In this document: piece after piece, positions 41,407 to 50,117 of the stretch
Layout: each line of letters starts with the position of its first letter
How positions within the stretch are numbered: the stretch's first letter is position 1
NCBI RefSeq assembly: GCF_018603905.1
Contig: NZ_JAHFZZ010000009.1
Span: forward strand, 62,001-126,000
Direction: 5' to 3'
Origin: Nonomuraea sp. NEAU-A123
GTDB lineage: Bacteria > Actinomycetota > Actinomycetes > Streptosporangiales > Streptosporangiaceae
Length of the DNA: 64,000 nucleotides
Notes under the pieces: generated by a model
What the model saw: the letters and a program-made list of their open reading frames with translations, nothing else
The model's database searches: none
Told to the model about the DNA's origin: nothing
Program-made: the position numbers and the translations under genes

Positions 41407-43389
41407 GTGTCCATCGAGTTCCGCGACGGGGTCGCCGTGGTCGACGGCGAGCCGCGGGTGCTCGTCACCGCCGACTATCCCTACTACCGCGACGACCCCG
41501 CCGTCTGGGCGGAGCGGCTGCGGGCCGTACGCGACGAGCTGGGCATCGAGGTGATCACCTGTTACCTGCCCTGGCGCCACCACCAGCCCGAGCCGGGCAC
41601 GGCGCCCGACTTCACCGGCGCGACCCATCCGTCCAGGGACGTCATCGGCTTCCTGGCGCTCTGCCGGGACCTCGGGCTGAAGGTGGTGGCCAAGCCGGGC
41701 CCGTTCATCCACGCCGAGGTCACCTACGGCGGGCTGCCCGACTGGGTCTGCCCCGACGCGGACCCGGCGATCGAGGCGCTGCTCGACGCGTCGGGCGCCC
41801 CCTCCCGCTGGTCGGACTCCCCCGCTCACGTCCCCGGGCGCCCGCTGCCCGCGCCGCTGGGCGCCGCCTTCCTGGCCAGGGCCGGCGAGTGGCTGTCGGC
41901 GGTGGGCAAGGAGGTGCTCGTGGACGGCGGCCCGGTCGTCGCGCTGCAGGTCGTGAACGAAGGCATCTACACCAACGGCGCGCTGCCGCTGACCGCCTAC
42001 GACTACAGCCCGTCCGGGCTGGCCTTCTTCCGTGACCGGCTGCGTGCCTGGTACGGCACGCTCGACGCGTACAACCGCGTCCATCAGACGTCGTTCGGCG
42101 GGTGGGCGGAGATCGAGCCGCCGCGTCCGGGTGGGTCCGGTGTGCGGGCGCAGGCCGACTGGGGTCGCTGCCACGCCGAGTACCTGGCGGCGGTCTACCG
42201 CGTCTCGGTGCAGGCCATCGGCTCGGAGCTGCCCGTGGTGGTCAACCTCAACCCGCCGACTGTGGCGGAGCTGGACGACTGGCTGGCCCGCGTCCGCCCC
42301 GAGCTGTGGGGCGGCATCGCGTACGGCTTCACCAACTGGATGGGCGTCGTCTCGGCCGACCCTGACGCGCAGGCCCGTTACGTGATCGCGGCCAAGCGCG
42401 CTCCCGGCCCCAACATGGAGGAGAACTGGGGCTTCTCCCAGCTCTACGACCCCGCCTACGCCGACGCGGCGACGAGCTTCCACCAGAGCCTGCTCGCCCT
42501 GGCCGCCGGAGCCACCGGCGTCAACGTCTACACCGGAGTGTCCACTTCCGGCTGGCTGCCCGACCTGGACTCCGCTCACACCGGCAGCTATCCCGACTGC
42601 GCGCCGATCGCGGCGGACGGCTCGGCCTCGGAGAAGGCACCCGTGGTCCACGCGCTGGCGGGCTTCTTCGCGCGCCACGGAGCCGAGTTCCTGGAGTGCG
42701 TCCCGGTGACGTCGGAGGCTTTCGGGCTGTACCTGCCCTATGCCGGGATCGCCGCCCTGTCGGGCCCCGACGGCCCGCAGTGCGGCCGGACGCTGCGCGC
42801 CTTCCACGACCGGATGCGGGCGGAGTGCCGCGACTACGCGCTGCTCGACCTGGAGACGGTCACGCCGGACCGGCTGGCCGCCTTCGCGACGGTGACCGTG
42901 CCCGGCGGGCCCTTCATGCACCGTCACGTGCAGCGACTGCTGGCCGGCCACCTCGCCCGCGGCGGCCGGGTGCTGGTGGACGGCCCGGTGCCCACCCTCG
43001 ACGAGAACATGGAGCCCTGCTCGCTCTTCCGCCCCTCCGAGCCACTGCCCGCCACACCCGGCCCGCTGTCCATCCGGTACGGCCGGGCGGACGCGTTCCT
43101 GCGCAGCCACCCGGACCGGGACGTCCACTACCTCACCGTGCTCGTCCAGGACGACCAGGACGGCCCGGTCGGCGTGCGAACCCCGCTCGGAGACGTCGAG
43201 GTCGTGGCCGCGCGGGGCGGGGCGGCGGTGCTCCGCCTGACCGATGGTGAGCTCGGCGACCTGGTGGTGAAGGGCGTCAACGGGTGGCTGGACTCCTCGG
43301 TGACCGCCCGCGCCACGTTCGCGGGCCGCACGGTCTCCGCGCCGCACCCCGCGGACCTGGTACGGATCGCGGACCGCCTCCCGGATTGA
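41407..43389 (+). CDS. Glycoside hydrolase family 35 beta-galactosidase
   Basis: About 660 residues, no signal peptide, so it acts on imported galactosides. GH35 barrel pieces are in order: VITCYLPWRHHQPEPG, VIGFLALCRDLGLKVVAKPG, PFIHAEVTYGGLPDWV, the acid/base Glu in VVALQVVNEGIYTNG, and a likely nucleophile region in NMEENWGFSQLYD. The GTG at 41407 has GAGGAG seven bases before it; an ATG at 41392 overlapping the permease stop would add five residues. It closes the ROK-controlled operon, whose substrate is therefore probably a beta-galactoside. Confidence 0.87.
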   Translation: MSIEFRDGVAVVDGEPRVLVTADYPYYRDDPAVWAERLRAVRDELGIEVITCYLPWRHHQPEPGTAPDFTGATHPSRDVIGFLALCRDLGLKVVAKPGPFIHAEVTYGGLPDWVCPDADPAIEALLDASGAPSRWSDSPAHVPGRPLPAPLGAAFLARAGEWLSAVGKEVLVDGGPVVALQVVNEGIYTNGALPLTAYDYSPSGLAFFRDRLRAWYGTLDAYNRVHQTSFGGWAEIEPPRPGGSGVRAQADWGRCHAEYLAAVYRVSVQAIGSELPVVVNLNPPTVAELDDWLARVRPELWGGIAYGFTNWMGVVSADPDAQARYVIAAKRAPGPNMEENWGFSQLYDPAYADAATSFHQSLLALAAGATGVNVYTGVSTSGWLPDLDSAHTGSYPDCAPIAADGSASEKAPVVHALAGFFARHGAEFLECVPVTSEAFGLYLPYAGIAALSGPDGPQCGRTLRAFHDRMRAECRDYALLDLETVTPDRLAAFATVTVPGGPFMHRHVQRLLAGHLARGGRVLVDGPVPTLDENMEPCSLFRPSEPLPATPGPLSIRYGRADAFLRSHPDRDVHYLTVLVQDDQDGPVGVRTPLGDVEVVAARGGAAVLRLTDGELGDLVVKGVNGWLDSSVTARATFAGRTVSAPHPADLVRIADRLPD

Positions 43390-43410
43390 CCGTTTCCCGT
43401 TTTACGGTCT

Positions 43411-43441
43411 GGTTACGGTCGATGAATTCCCGGCCGTAACC
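43411..43441 (+). terminator. Inverted repeat after the beta-galactosidase gene
   Basis: GGTTACGG (43411-43418) and CCGTAACC (43434-43441) are perfect complements, and the stem extends to 11 positions with one mismatch around a nine-base AT-rich loop. It lies 22 bases past the stop codon. It has no U-tract; an operator role for the following peptide transporter is also possible. Confidence 0.5.
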
Positions 43442-43572
43442 CTTGGCAGTCAACCCAGCAGACACCTATGGTTCAGTGCAATGCCACACATTACTGACGA
43501 ACCGACGGTGGCCGAACGGCGTCGCGCGGGACGGATGGCTGGCTGTCGAGGGATCTTCAGAAAGAAGGCGAC

Positions 43573-45258
43573 ATGAGGAGATCGGCTGCGCTTTCGGGCG
43601 TCGCGGTGACCACCGTGCTGGCGCTCGCGGCCTGTGGAGGCGGCGGCGGCGCCGCGCCCACCTCGGGGTCCGGGTCGTCGGCGCAGGCGGCCGCCACGGG
43701 TGGCACCGTGCACTTCCTGGCCAAGGCGGACTTCTCCCACCTGGATCCCGCGCGTGGCTGGGACGGCGGCGTCAACAACTTCTTCCGGCTCATCTACCGG
43801 GGCCTGACGACATTCGGCGCGGGCCCTGGCGCGGAGAGCACGAAGATCGTGCCCGATCTCGCCACCGACACGGGCAAGCCGTCCGACGGCGCCAAGACCT
43901 GGACCTTCACCCTCAGGGACGGCCTGTTCTTCGAGGACGGCACGCCGATCAACAGCGAGGCGGTGAAGTTCGGCGCCTCGCGCGGCTTCGACCCCGAGGC
44001 CGGGATCGGCTCGCCGTACGCCAAGCTGCTCCTCGACGCGCCCAAGGACTACAAGGGGCCGTACCTCTCCGGCGACCTCGACACGATCGAGACCCCGGAC
44101 GCCAAGACCATCGTCTTCCACCTCAAGAAGCCCTTCGCCGACTTCCCCAGCGCCCTGGCCATGGCCAACTTCACCCCCTTCCCCAAGGGGACCGGCGCGG
44201 CGGCCGCCTTCGACACCAAGCCGATCGCGTCGGGGCCGTACAAGGTGGCGAGCTACCAGCGCGGCTCCTCGCTCAAGCTGGTGCGCAACCCGCAGTGGAA
44301 GGCCACTACCGACAATGTCAGGGCGGCCAAGCCGGACGCGTGGGAGTGGACGTTCGGTCTGGACCCGGCCACCATCGACGAGCGCATGCTGGCCGGGCAG
44401 GGCGCCGACGCCGACGCCGTCGCGGGCACGATCCAGGCGGCGACCGTGGCGCGGGTGCAGACTCCGCAGCTCAAGACGCGCACGCTGAGCGGGCTCAACG
44501 GCTGCACCACCTACATGGGCCTGAACTCCACCAAGAAGCCGCTGGACGACGTACGGGTGCGCCAGGCGATCAACTACGCCATCAACAAGGACACCGTGGT
44601 GGCCGGGATGGGCGGTACGAGCCTGGCGGCCAAGGGCACCTCCATCCAGCCGCCGACGGTCGCCGGCCGGGTGGACTACGATCTCTATCCCACCGACGTC
44701 GAAGCCGCCCGCAAGCTGCTCGCCGAGGCGGGCCAGGCCAACGGCTTCAGCCTCACCCTCGACTCCCGGCAGTCGGACCCGAAGATGGCGGCGGTCGCCG
44801 TGGCCATCCAGGAGGCCCTCAAGGCCGTGAAGATCGACGTGAAGATCAACCCCATCGACACCTCCACTTACTACGAGGTGATCGGCACCCCCGCGCAGCA
44901 GCACGACGCGGCCGTCACCGGCTGGTGCCCGGACTGGGCGTCCGGCGCGACGTTCCTGCCGCCGCTGTTCGACGGCCGGAACATCACCGACAAGGGCAAC
45001 GCGAACCTCGCCCAGATCAACGACAAGGCGATCAACGCCCGCATCGACGAGATCGCCGCGATGCCCGACGTCACGGCCGCGAACGCCGCCTACGGCGAGC
45101 TGGACAAGCAGATCATGAAGCTGGCGCCGATCGTGCCCCTGGCCTACGAGAAGTACGTCCTCATCTCGGGCGCCAACATCGCCGGCGCGTATCAGTCCGC
45201 CTCGTTCTCCGGCGGCATCGATCTGGTCTCCGTCGGACTGGCCAAGCCCACCAAGTAG
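43573..45258 (+). CDS. Peptide ABC transporter substrate-binding lipoprotein (family 5)
   Basis: 561-residue SBP_bac_5 protein. The signal peptide and lipobox are ALSGVAVTTVLALAAC. Family 5 text includes LDPARGWDGGVNNFFRLIYR, DTGKPSDGAKTWTFTLRDGL, SEAVKFGASRGFDPEAG and VRVRQAINYAINKDTVVAGM. GAAGG precedes the ATG. It heads an operon of two permeases, two ATPases and two proline-active peptidases, which points to oligopeptides, probably proline-rich, as ligand. Confidence 0.94.
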   Translation: MRRSAALSGVAVTTVLALAACGGGGGAAPTSGSGSSAQAAATGGTVHFLAKADFSHLDPARGWDGGVNNFFRLIYRGLTTFGAGPGAESTKIVPDLATDTGKPSDGAKTWTFTLRDGLFFEDGTPINSEAVKFGASRGFDPEAGIGSPYAKLLLDAPKDYKGPYLSGDLDTIETPDAKTIVFHLKKPFADFPSALAMANFTPFPKGTGAAAAFDTKPIASGPYKVASYQRGSSLKLVRNPQWKATTDNVRAAKPDAWEWTFGLDPATIDERMLAGQGADADAVAGTIQAATVARVQTPQLKTRTLSGLNGCTTYMGLNSTKKPLDDVRVRQAINYAINKDTVVAGMGGTSLAAKGTSIQPPTVAGRVDYDLYPTDVEAARKLLAEAGQANGFSLTLDSRQSDPKMAAVAVAIQEALKAVKIDVKINPIDTSTYYEVIGTPAQQHDAAVTGWCPDWASGATFLPPLFDGRNITDKGNANLAQINDKAINARIDEIAAMPDVTAANAAYGELDKQIMKLAPIVPLAYEKYVLISGANIAGAYQSASFSGGIDLVSVGLAKPTK

Positions 45259-45264
45259 CCGATC

Positions 45265-46200
45265 ATGACGACTACCACTCTCCCTCCGGCGGGCGCCCCC
45301 GTGGCACCCGCCACCTCGGCCCGGCGGATCGCGGGCGCGCTGCTGCACGACTGGGCCGCCGTGCTCGGCAGCGCCTTCCTCGTGCTGATCCTGCTGATGG
45401 CGATCTGCGCGCCGCTGATCTCCGCGATCACCGGCCACGGGCCGAACGACTTCGACAGCGCCGCCATCGACACCGACCTCGGCGGGCTGCCACGCGGCTC
45501 GCTGGGCGGGATCAGCGCCGGCCACCCGCTCGGCGTCGAGCCGCAGAACGGCCGCGACATCCTGGCGCGCGTCGCGTACGGCGCGCGCGTCTCGCTGCTG
45601 ATCGCGGCCGCGGCCACCGTGCTCACCACCCTGCTCGGGGTGGTGCTCGGCATGCTGGCCGGCTTCTACCAGGGCTGGGTCGACCAGGTGATCTGCCGGG
45701 TCATGGACTTCCTGATGGCCTTCCCCGCGCTGATCTTCATGATCGCGATCCTGTCCTCGCTGCCGTCGGGGAACCGGTCGGTGCTGCTGGTCGTGGTGAT
45801 CACCGTCTTCGGCTGGCCCTACCTGGCCCGGGTGGTGCGCGGACAGACGCTGACGCTGGTGAACAGGGAGTTCGTCGAGGCCGCCAGGGCCTCGGGCGCC
45901 TCCACGGGGGCCCTGGTGTTCAAGGAGATCCTGCCGAACCTGCGCAGCTCGCTGATCGTGATGACGACGCTGGCCGTGCCCGGCTACGTCGGCACCGAGG
46001 CGGGCCTGTCGTTCCTGGGCGTCGGCGTCGCCCCGCCGACCCCGTCATGGGGGCAGATGATCTCCAGCTCGGTGGGCTGGTACGCCGTGGACCCGATGTA
46101 CTTCGCGGTGCCCGGCGCCTTCCTGTTCTGCACCGTGCTGTCCCTGACCGTGCTCGGGGACCGCCTGCGTGCCGCCTTCGATGCCGGGGAGGCCTCCTGA
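45265..46200 (+). CDS. Peptide ABC transporter permease (DppC/OppC type)
   Basis: 311 residues. An N-terminal helix (AAVLGSAFLVLILLMAICAP) and a periplasmic loop with HPLGVEPQNGRDILARVAYG mark the DppC class. The coupling loop is VEAARASGASTGALVFKEIL, and the end has GLSFLGVGVAPPTPSWGQM. The DppC-type gene precedes the DppB-type one, the reverse of the common order. The start codon is six bases after the binding-protein stop. Confidence 0.94.
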   Translation: MTTTTLPPAGAPVAPATSARRIAGALLHDWAAVLGSAFLVLILLMAICAPLISAITGHGPNDFDSAAIDTDLGGLPRGSLGGISAGHPLGVEPQNGRDILARVAYGARVSLLIAAAATVLTTLLGVVLGMLAGFYQGWVDQVICRVMDFLMAFPALIFMIAILSSLPSGNRSVLLVVVITVFGWPYLARVVRGQTLTLVNREFVEAARASGASTGALVFKEILPNLRSSLIVMTTLAVPGYVGTEAGLSFLGVGVAPPTPSWGQMISSSVGWYAVDPMYFAVPGAFLFCTVLSLTVLGDRLRAAFDAGEAS

Positions 46201-47195
46201 TGGCCCGTTATCTGGCCGGGCGGGTCGCCGGGGTCGTGCTGATCCTGTTCCTGGTCTGCCTGTTCACCTTCATCATCTTCTTCACGCTGTCGCCGGATCC
46301 GGCGGTGATGATCTGCGGGAAGACGTGCACGCCCGAGCGGATCGACCAGATCCGCGACGTGCTCGGGCTCGACCGGCCGTTCTTCACCCAGTTCTGGACA
46401 TTTCTGGCGGGCATCTTCGCCGGGCGGGACTACGGCTCGGGGGCCAACCTCGTCCACTGCGCGGCCCCGTGTCTGGGCTACAGCTTCCAGACCAATCAGT
46501 CGGTCTGGCAGATGGTCGTGGACCGGCTGCCGGTCAGCGCCACCGTCGCGATCGGCGCCGCGGTGCTCTGGCTGCTGGTCGGCATCGTGGCCGGGCTGGT
46601 CAGCGCGGTCAAGGAGGGCACCTGGTGGGATCGCGCCGCGATGGGGCTGGCGCTCGGCGGGTCGAGCATCCCCAACTACGTGCTGGCACTGGCGCTGCAG
46701 TACGTGCTGGTGGTGTGGTTGCAGATCCTGCCCTTCCCGTCGGCCGTCGCCTTCTCCGACGGCCCGGTGCTGTGGTTCCAGTCGTATCTGATGCCGTGGG
46801 TCGTGCTGGCCACCGGCTACGCCTGCCTCTACGCCCGGCTGACCAGGGCCAACGTGATCGACACGCTGGCCGAGAACTTCATGCGCACGGCCCGGGCCAA
46901 GGGGCTGCCGCCCGCACTCACCCTGCGGCGGCACGCGCTGCGGCCCGCGCTCACCCCGATCGCCACCATCTTCGGCATGGACTTCGCGGCCCTGCTGGGC
47001 GGCGCCCTCATCACCGAGACGGTCTTCGGCCTGAACGGGGTCGGCAAGATGGCCGCCGACTCCATCAACAAGAACGACCAGCCGGTGATCATGGCGGTGA
47101 CGCTGCTCGCCGCGTTCTTCGTGGTGGTGGGCAACGTGGTGGTGGATGTCGTTTACACCAGGCTGGACCCGAGAGTGAGGATCACCGCGCAATGA
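46200..47195 (+). CDS. Peptide ABC transporter permease (DppB/OppB type)
   Basis: 331 residues starting MARYLAGRVAGVVLILFLV, with the DppB-type long periplasmic loop (CGKTCTPERIDQIRDVLGLD, FAGRDYGSGANL) holding several Cys. The coupling loop is MRTARAKGLPPALTLRRHAL, then FAALLGGALITETVFGLNG. The ATG shares its A with the previous stop. The frame stays open far upstream, but that part is a shadow of the preceding genes. Confidence 0.94.
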   Translation: MARYLAGRVAGVVLILFLVCLFTFIIFFTLSPDPAVMICGKTCTPERIDQIRDVLGLDRPFFTQFWTFLAGIFAGRDYGSGANLVHCAAPCLGYSFQTNQSVWQMVVDRLPVSATVAIGAAVLWLLVGIVAGLVSAVKEGTWWDRAAMGLALGGSSIPNYVLALALQYVLVVWLQILPFPSAVAFSDGPVLWFQSYLMPWVVLATGYACLYARLTRANVIDTLAENFMRTARAKGLPPALTLRRHALRPALTPIATIFGMDFAALLGGALITETVFGLNGVGKMAADSINKNDQPVIMAVTLLAAFFVVVGNVVVDVVYTRLDPRVRITAQ

Positions 47196-48004
47196 GCGAC
47201 CTGCTTGTCGTGGAGGACCTCACCGTCACCTTCCCCACCACGCGGGGACCGGTGGACGTGGTCAAGGACGTCTCCTTCACCGTCGGGAGCGACGAGACCG
47301 TCGGCATCGTCGGCGAGTCCGGTTCCGGCAAGTCGATGACCAGCCTCGCGATCATGGGGCTGCTGCCCCGGGGCGCCGTGACGCGGGGCAGCATCCGGCT
47401 GGACGGCACCGAACTGCTCGGCCGGGCCGACAAGGACCTGCGCCGGATCAGGGGCGACCGGATCTCGATGGTCTTCCAGGACCCCCTGTCGTCGCTGAAC
47501 CCGTACTACACCGTGGGCCTGCAGATCGAGGAGGTCTACCGGGCCCATCGGGGGCGCTCGCGCAAGGCGGCGCGCAAGGTCGCGATCGAGGCGCTGGAAC
47601 AGGTGGGCCTGCCCGATCCGGAGCGGCGGGTGGACTACTACCCGCACCAGTTCTCCGGCGGGCAGCGGCAGCGCGTCATGATCGCGATGGCGCTGGTCTG
47701 CTCCCCCGCCCTGCTCATCGCCGACGAGCCGACCACCGCGCTCGACGTGACCGTGCAGGCGCAGATCCTGCGCCTGCTCGCCGACCTGCGGCGGCAGAGC
47801 GGCACGGGGATGGTGTTCATCACGCACGACCTGGCGGTGATCAGCTCGATCGCCACCCGCGTCCTGGTGATGCGCCGGGGCGAGCAGGTCGAGTACGACA
47901 CCGCCGAGCAGGTCTTCTCCGGGCCGCGGCACGCCTACACGCGCATGCTGCTGGACAGCGTCCCGCGCATCGACGACTCCCCCATCGACGAGGTGATGTC
48001 ATGA
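47192..48004 (+). CDS. Peptide ABC transporter ATP-binding protein (DppD type)
   Basis: 270 residues. Walker A is GESGSGKSM, the Q-loop is in MVFQDPLSSLNPYYT, the ABC signature is QFSGGQRQRVMIA, Walker B is LLIADEPTTALD, and the H-loop is FITHDLAV. The usual C-terminal oligopeptide extension is short: the protein ends soon after HAYTRMLLDSVPRI without the Cys-rich iron-sulfur/OppD tail. It overlaps both neighbours by four bases. Confidence 0.95.
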   Translation: MSDLLVVEDLTVTFPTTRGPVDVVKDVSFTVGSDETVGIVGESGSGKSMTSLAIMGLLPRGAVTRGSIRLDGTELLGRADKDLRRIRGDRISMVFQDPLSSLNPYYTVGLQIEEVYRAHRGRSRKAARKVAIEALEQVGLPDPERRVDYYPHQFSGGQRQRVMIAMALVCSPALLIADEPTTALDVTVQAQILRLLADLRRQSGTGMVFITHDLAVISSIATRVLVMRRGEQVEYDTAEQVFSGPRHAYTRMLLDSVPRIDDSPIDEVMS

Positions 48005-48825
48005 GCGAGCCCTTGCTGCGGGCGAGCGAGCTGACCAAGCGGTTCGTCACCCGCGGGCCGGTGGGCCGCAAGGCCGAGTTCACCGCGGTCGACCGGGTCA
48101 GCTTCGACGTCCGGCTCGGCGAGACACTGGCCGTGGTGGGCGAGTCGGGCAGCGGCAAGTCGACGACCGCCCGCATGGTGGCCCGGCTGACGGAGCCGAG
48201 CGCGGGCACCCTCGCGTTCGAGGGCGAGGACATCACCACCGCCAAGGGGAGCGCGCTGGCCCGCTACCGCGCCAACGTGCAGGTCGTCTTCCAGGACCCG
48301 TACTCCTCGCTCAACCCCCGTCACACGGTCGAGCGCATCCTGATGGCGCCGCTGGTGTACCAGGGGATCCCGCCGACCGGCGGGAAGCGGGCGCACGCCC
48401 GGGAGCTGATGGAGCGGGTCGGGCTCGACCCGGACCACTCCCAGCGCTACCCCGCTCAGTTCTCCGGCGGTCAGGCCCAGCGGATCGGCATCGCCCGCGC
48501 GCTGGCCGTGAACCCCAAGCTGGTCATCTGCGACGAGGCGGTGTCCGCCCTGGACGTCTCCGTGCAGGCCCAGGTCATCGAGCTGCTGCGGCGGCTGCAG
48601 GCGGAGAGCGGCTTCAGCTATGTCTTCATCGCCCACGACCTGGCGGTCGTCCGGCAGATCGCGCACCGGGTGGCGGTCATGAGCGAGGGCAGGATCGTCG
48701 AGCAGGGCCCGGCCGCCCAGGTCTTCGGCGACCCCCAGGACCCGTACACCCGCACGCTGCTGGCCGCCATCCCCCGCATCAATCCCGAATGGGACCGCAG
48801 GCGCCGTGAAGGGAGCCTCCGTTGA
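48001..48825 (+). CDS. Peptide ABC transporter ATP-binding protein (DppF type)
   Basis: 274 residues. Walker A GESGSGKST, Q-loop VVFQDPYSSLNPRHT, signature QFSGGQAQRIGIA, Walker B LVICDEAVSALD and H-loop FIAHDLAVV. Walker B has Glu-Ala instead of Glu-Pro as often in DppF. It pairs with the preceding ATPase and is coupled by overlapping codons to the peptidase gene that follows. Confidence 0.95.
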   Translation: MSEPLLRASELTKRFVTRGPVGRKAEFTAVDRVSFDVRLGETLAVVGESGSGKSTTARMVARLTEPSAGTLAFEGEDITTAKGSALARYRANVQVVFQDPYSSLNPRHTVERILMAPLVYQGIPPTGGKRAHARELMERVGLDPDHSQRYPAQFSGGQAQRIGIARALAVNPKLVICDEAVSALDVSVQAQVIELLRRLQAESGFSYVFIAHDLAVVRQIAHRVAVMSEGRIVEQGPAAQVFGDPQDPYTRTLLAAIPRINPEWDRRRREGSLR

Positions 48826-50117
48826 CCGCGCATACGACCGCGTGCACGATCCCCGGGATGCGCGTGCGCGACCACGTGGTGCCGGTGCCCCTCGACTGGT
48901 CCGACCCCGGTGGGGACACGATCACGGTGTTCGCCCGGGAACTGGCCGATCCGGTGCGGGCCGCCGAGGACCTGCCGTGCCTGCTGTACCTGCAGGGCGG
49001 TCCCGGCGGCAAGGGCCCGCGCCCGATCGGCACGAACGGCTGGCTCGGCCAGGCGCTCAAGACGCACCGGGTGATCCTGCTCGACCAGCGCGGCACCGGC
49101 CGCAGCTCCAGGATCGACGGGCGGGTCATCAGCGCGTTCGGGAGCGCGCGGGAGGCCGCCGCCTATCTCGGCCACTTCCGGGCCGACTCGATCGTCGCCG
49201 ACGCCGAGCACCTGCGGACGACCGTCTTCGGCGGCCGTCGCTGGGAGACGCTGGGCCAGAGCTACGGCGGGTTCATCACGCTGACGTACCTGTCGAAGGC
49301 GCCGCAGGGGCTGCGCGCCTGCTACGTCACCGGCGGCCTGCCCGCCCTGGAGCCGGACGCCGCCGAGGTCTACCGGCGCACCTATCCCCGCGTCGCGGCC
49401 AAGAACGCCGAGTTCTACCGCCGCTACCCGCACCATGTGGAGACCGTGGCCCGCCTCGCCGACCGGTTGGCCGCCGGGGACGTCCTGCTGCCGGACGGCG
49501 ACGTGCTCACGGTGCGGCGGCTGCGGTCGCTCGGCATCGACTTCGGCATGAAGCCGGGGTACGAGCGCATGCACTGGCTGCTCGACGAGGCGCTCGACGG
49601 CGAGCACCTGACGGAGACCTTCCTGCACCAGGTCCTGGCCCGCTCTTCCTACAGCGACAACCCGCTGTTCGCCGCGCTCCAGGAGAGCATCTACGGCTCG
49701 GGCCCGGGCGCCACCGGCTGGGCCGCCGAGCGCGAGCGCGCCCGCCATCCCGCCTTCGCGGAGTCGGCTAGACCGCTGCTGTTCACCGGGGAGATGATGT
49801 ATCCCTGGATGTTCGAGGAGATCCGCGCGCTGCGCCCGTTCCGCGCGGCCGTGGAGCTGCTGGCCTCGCGGACGGACTGGCCACCGCTCTATGACCCGGC
49901 ACGGCTGGCCGCCAATGAGGTGCCGCTGTCCGCCGCCGTCTACTACGACGACATGTACGTGGATTCCGGCCTGCAACTGGACACCGCCGCCCGGATCGGC
50001 AACGCCCAGGCATGGGTCACCAACGAGTACGAACACGACGGCCTGGGCGAGGACCGCGTCTTCGCCAGGCTGACCGGACTGGTGCGGGACCTCGGAGGAG
50101 GCATCACAGGTGACTGA
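48822..50117 (+). CDS. Alpha/beta hydrolase, prolyl aminopeptidase-like (S33)
   Basis: 431-residue cytoplasmic peptidase that should remove N-terminal proline. The oxyanion loop is YLQGGPGGKGPR, the conserved LDQRGTGRSS follows, the nucleophile Ser is in LGQSYGGFITL, and the catalytic His is in TNEYEHDGLGED near the C-terminus. The start is TTG at 48822, overlapping the ATPase stop. Its place behind the peptide transporter and before an Xaa-Pro aminopeptidase supports degradation of imported proline peptides. Confidence 0.9.
   Translation: MTAHTTACTIPGMRVRDHVVPVPLDWSDPGGDTITVFARELADPVRAAEDLPCLLYLQGGPGGKGPRPIGTNGWLGQALKTHRVILLDQRGTGRSSRIDGRVISAFGSAREAAAYLGHFRADSIVADAEHLRTTVFGGRRWETLGQSYGGFITLTYLSKAPQGLRACYVTGGLPALEPDAAEVYRRTYPRVAAKNAEFYRRYPHHVETVARLADRLAAGDVLLPDGDVLTVRRLRSLGIDFGMKPGYERMHWLLDEALDGEHLTETFLHQVLARSSYSDNPLFAALQESIYGSGPGATGWAAERERARHPAFAESARPLLFTGEMMYPWMFEEIRALRPFRAAVELLASRTDWPPLYDPARLAANEVPLSAAVYYDDMYVDSGLQLDTAARIGNAQAWVTNEYEHDGLGEDRVFARLTGLVRDLGGGITGD

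Noticed and set aside
43443..47195. 1250-codon plus-strand frame ending in the DppB-type permease
   Set aside because: Only the last 331 codons are real. The rest is the +2 frame of the binding protein and first permease, with arginine-rich shadow text; the true start has GGGGAGG and overlaps the previous stop.
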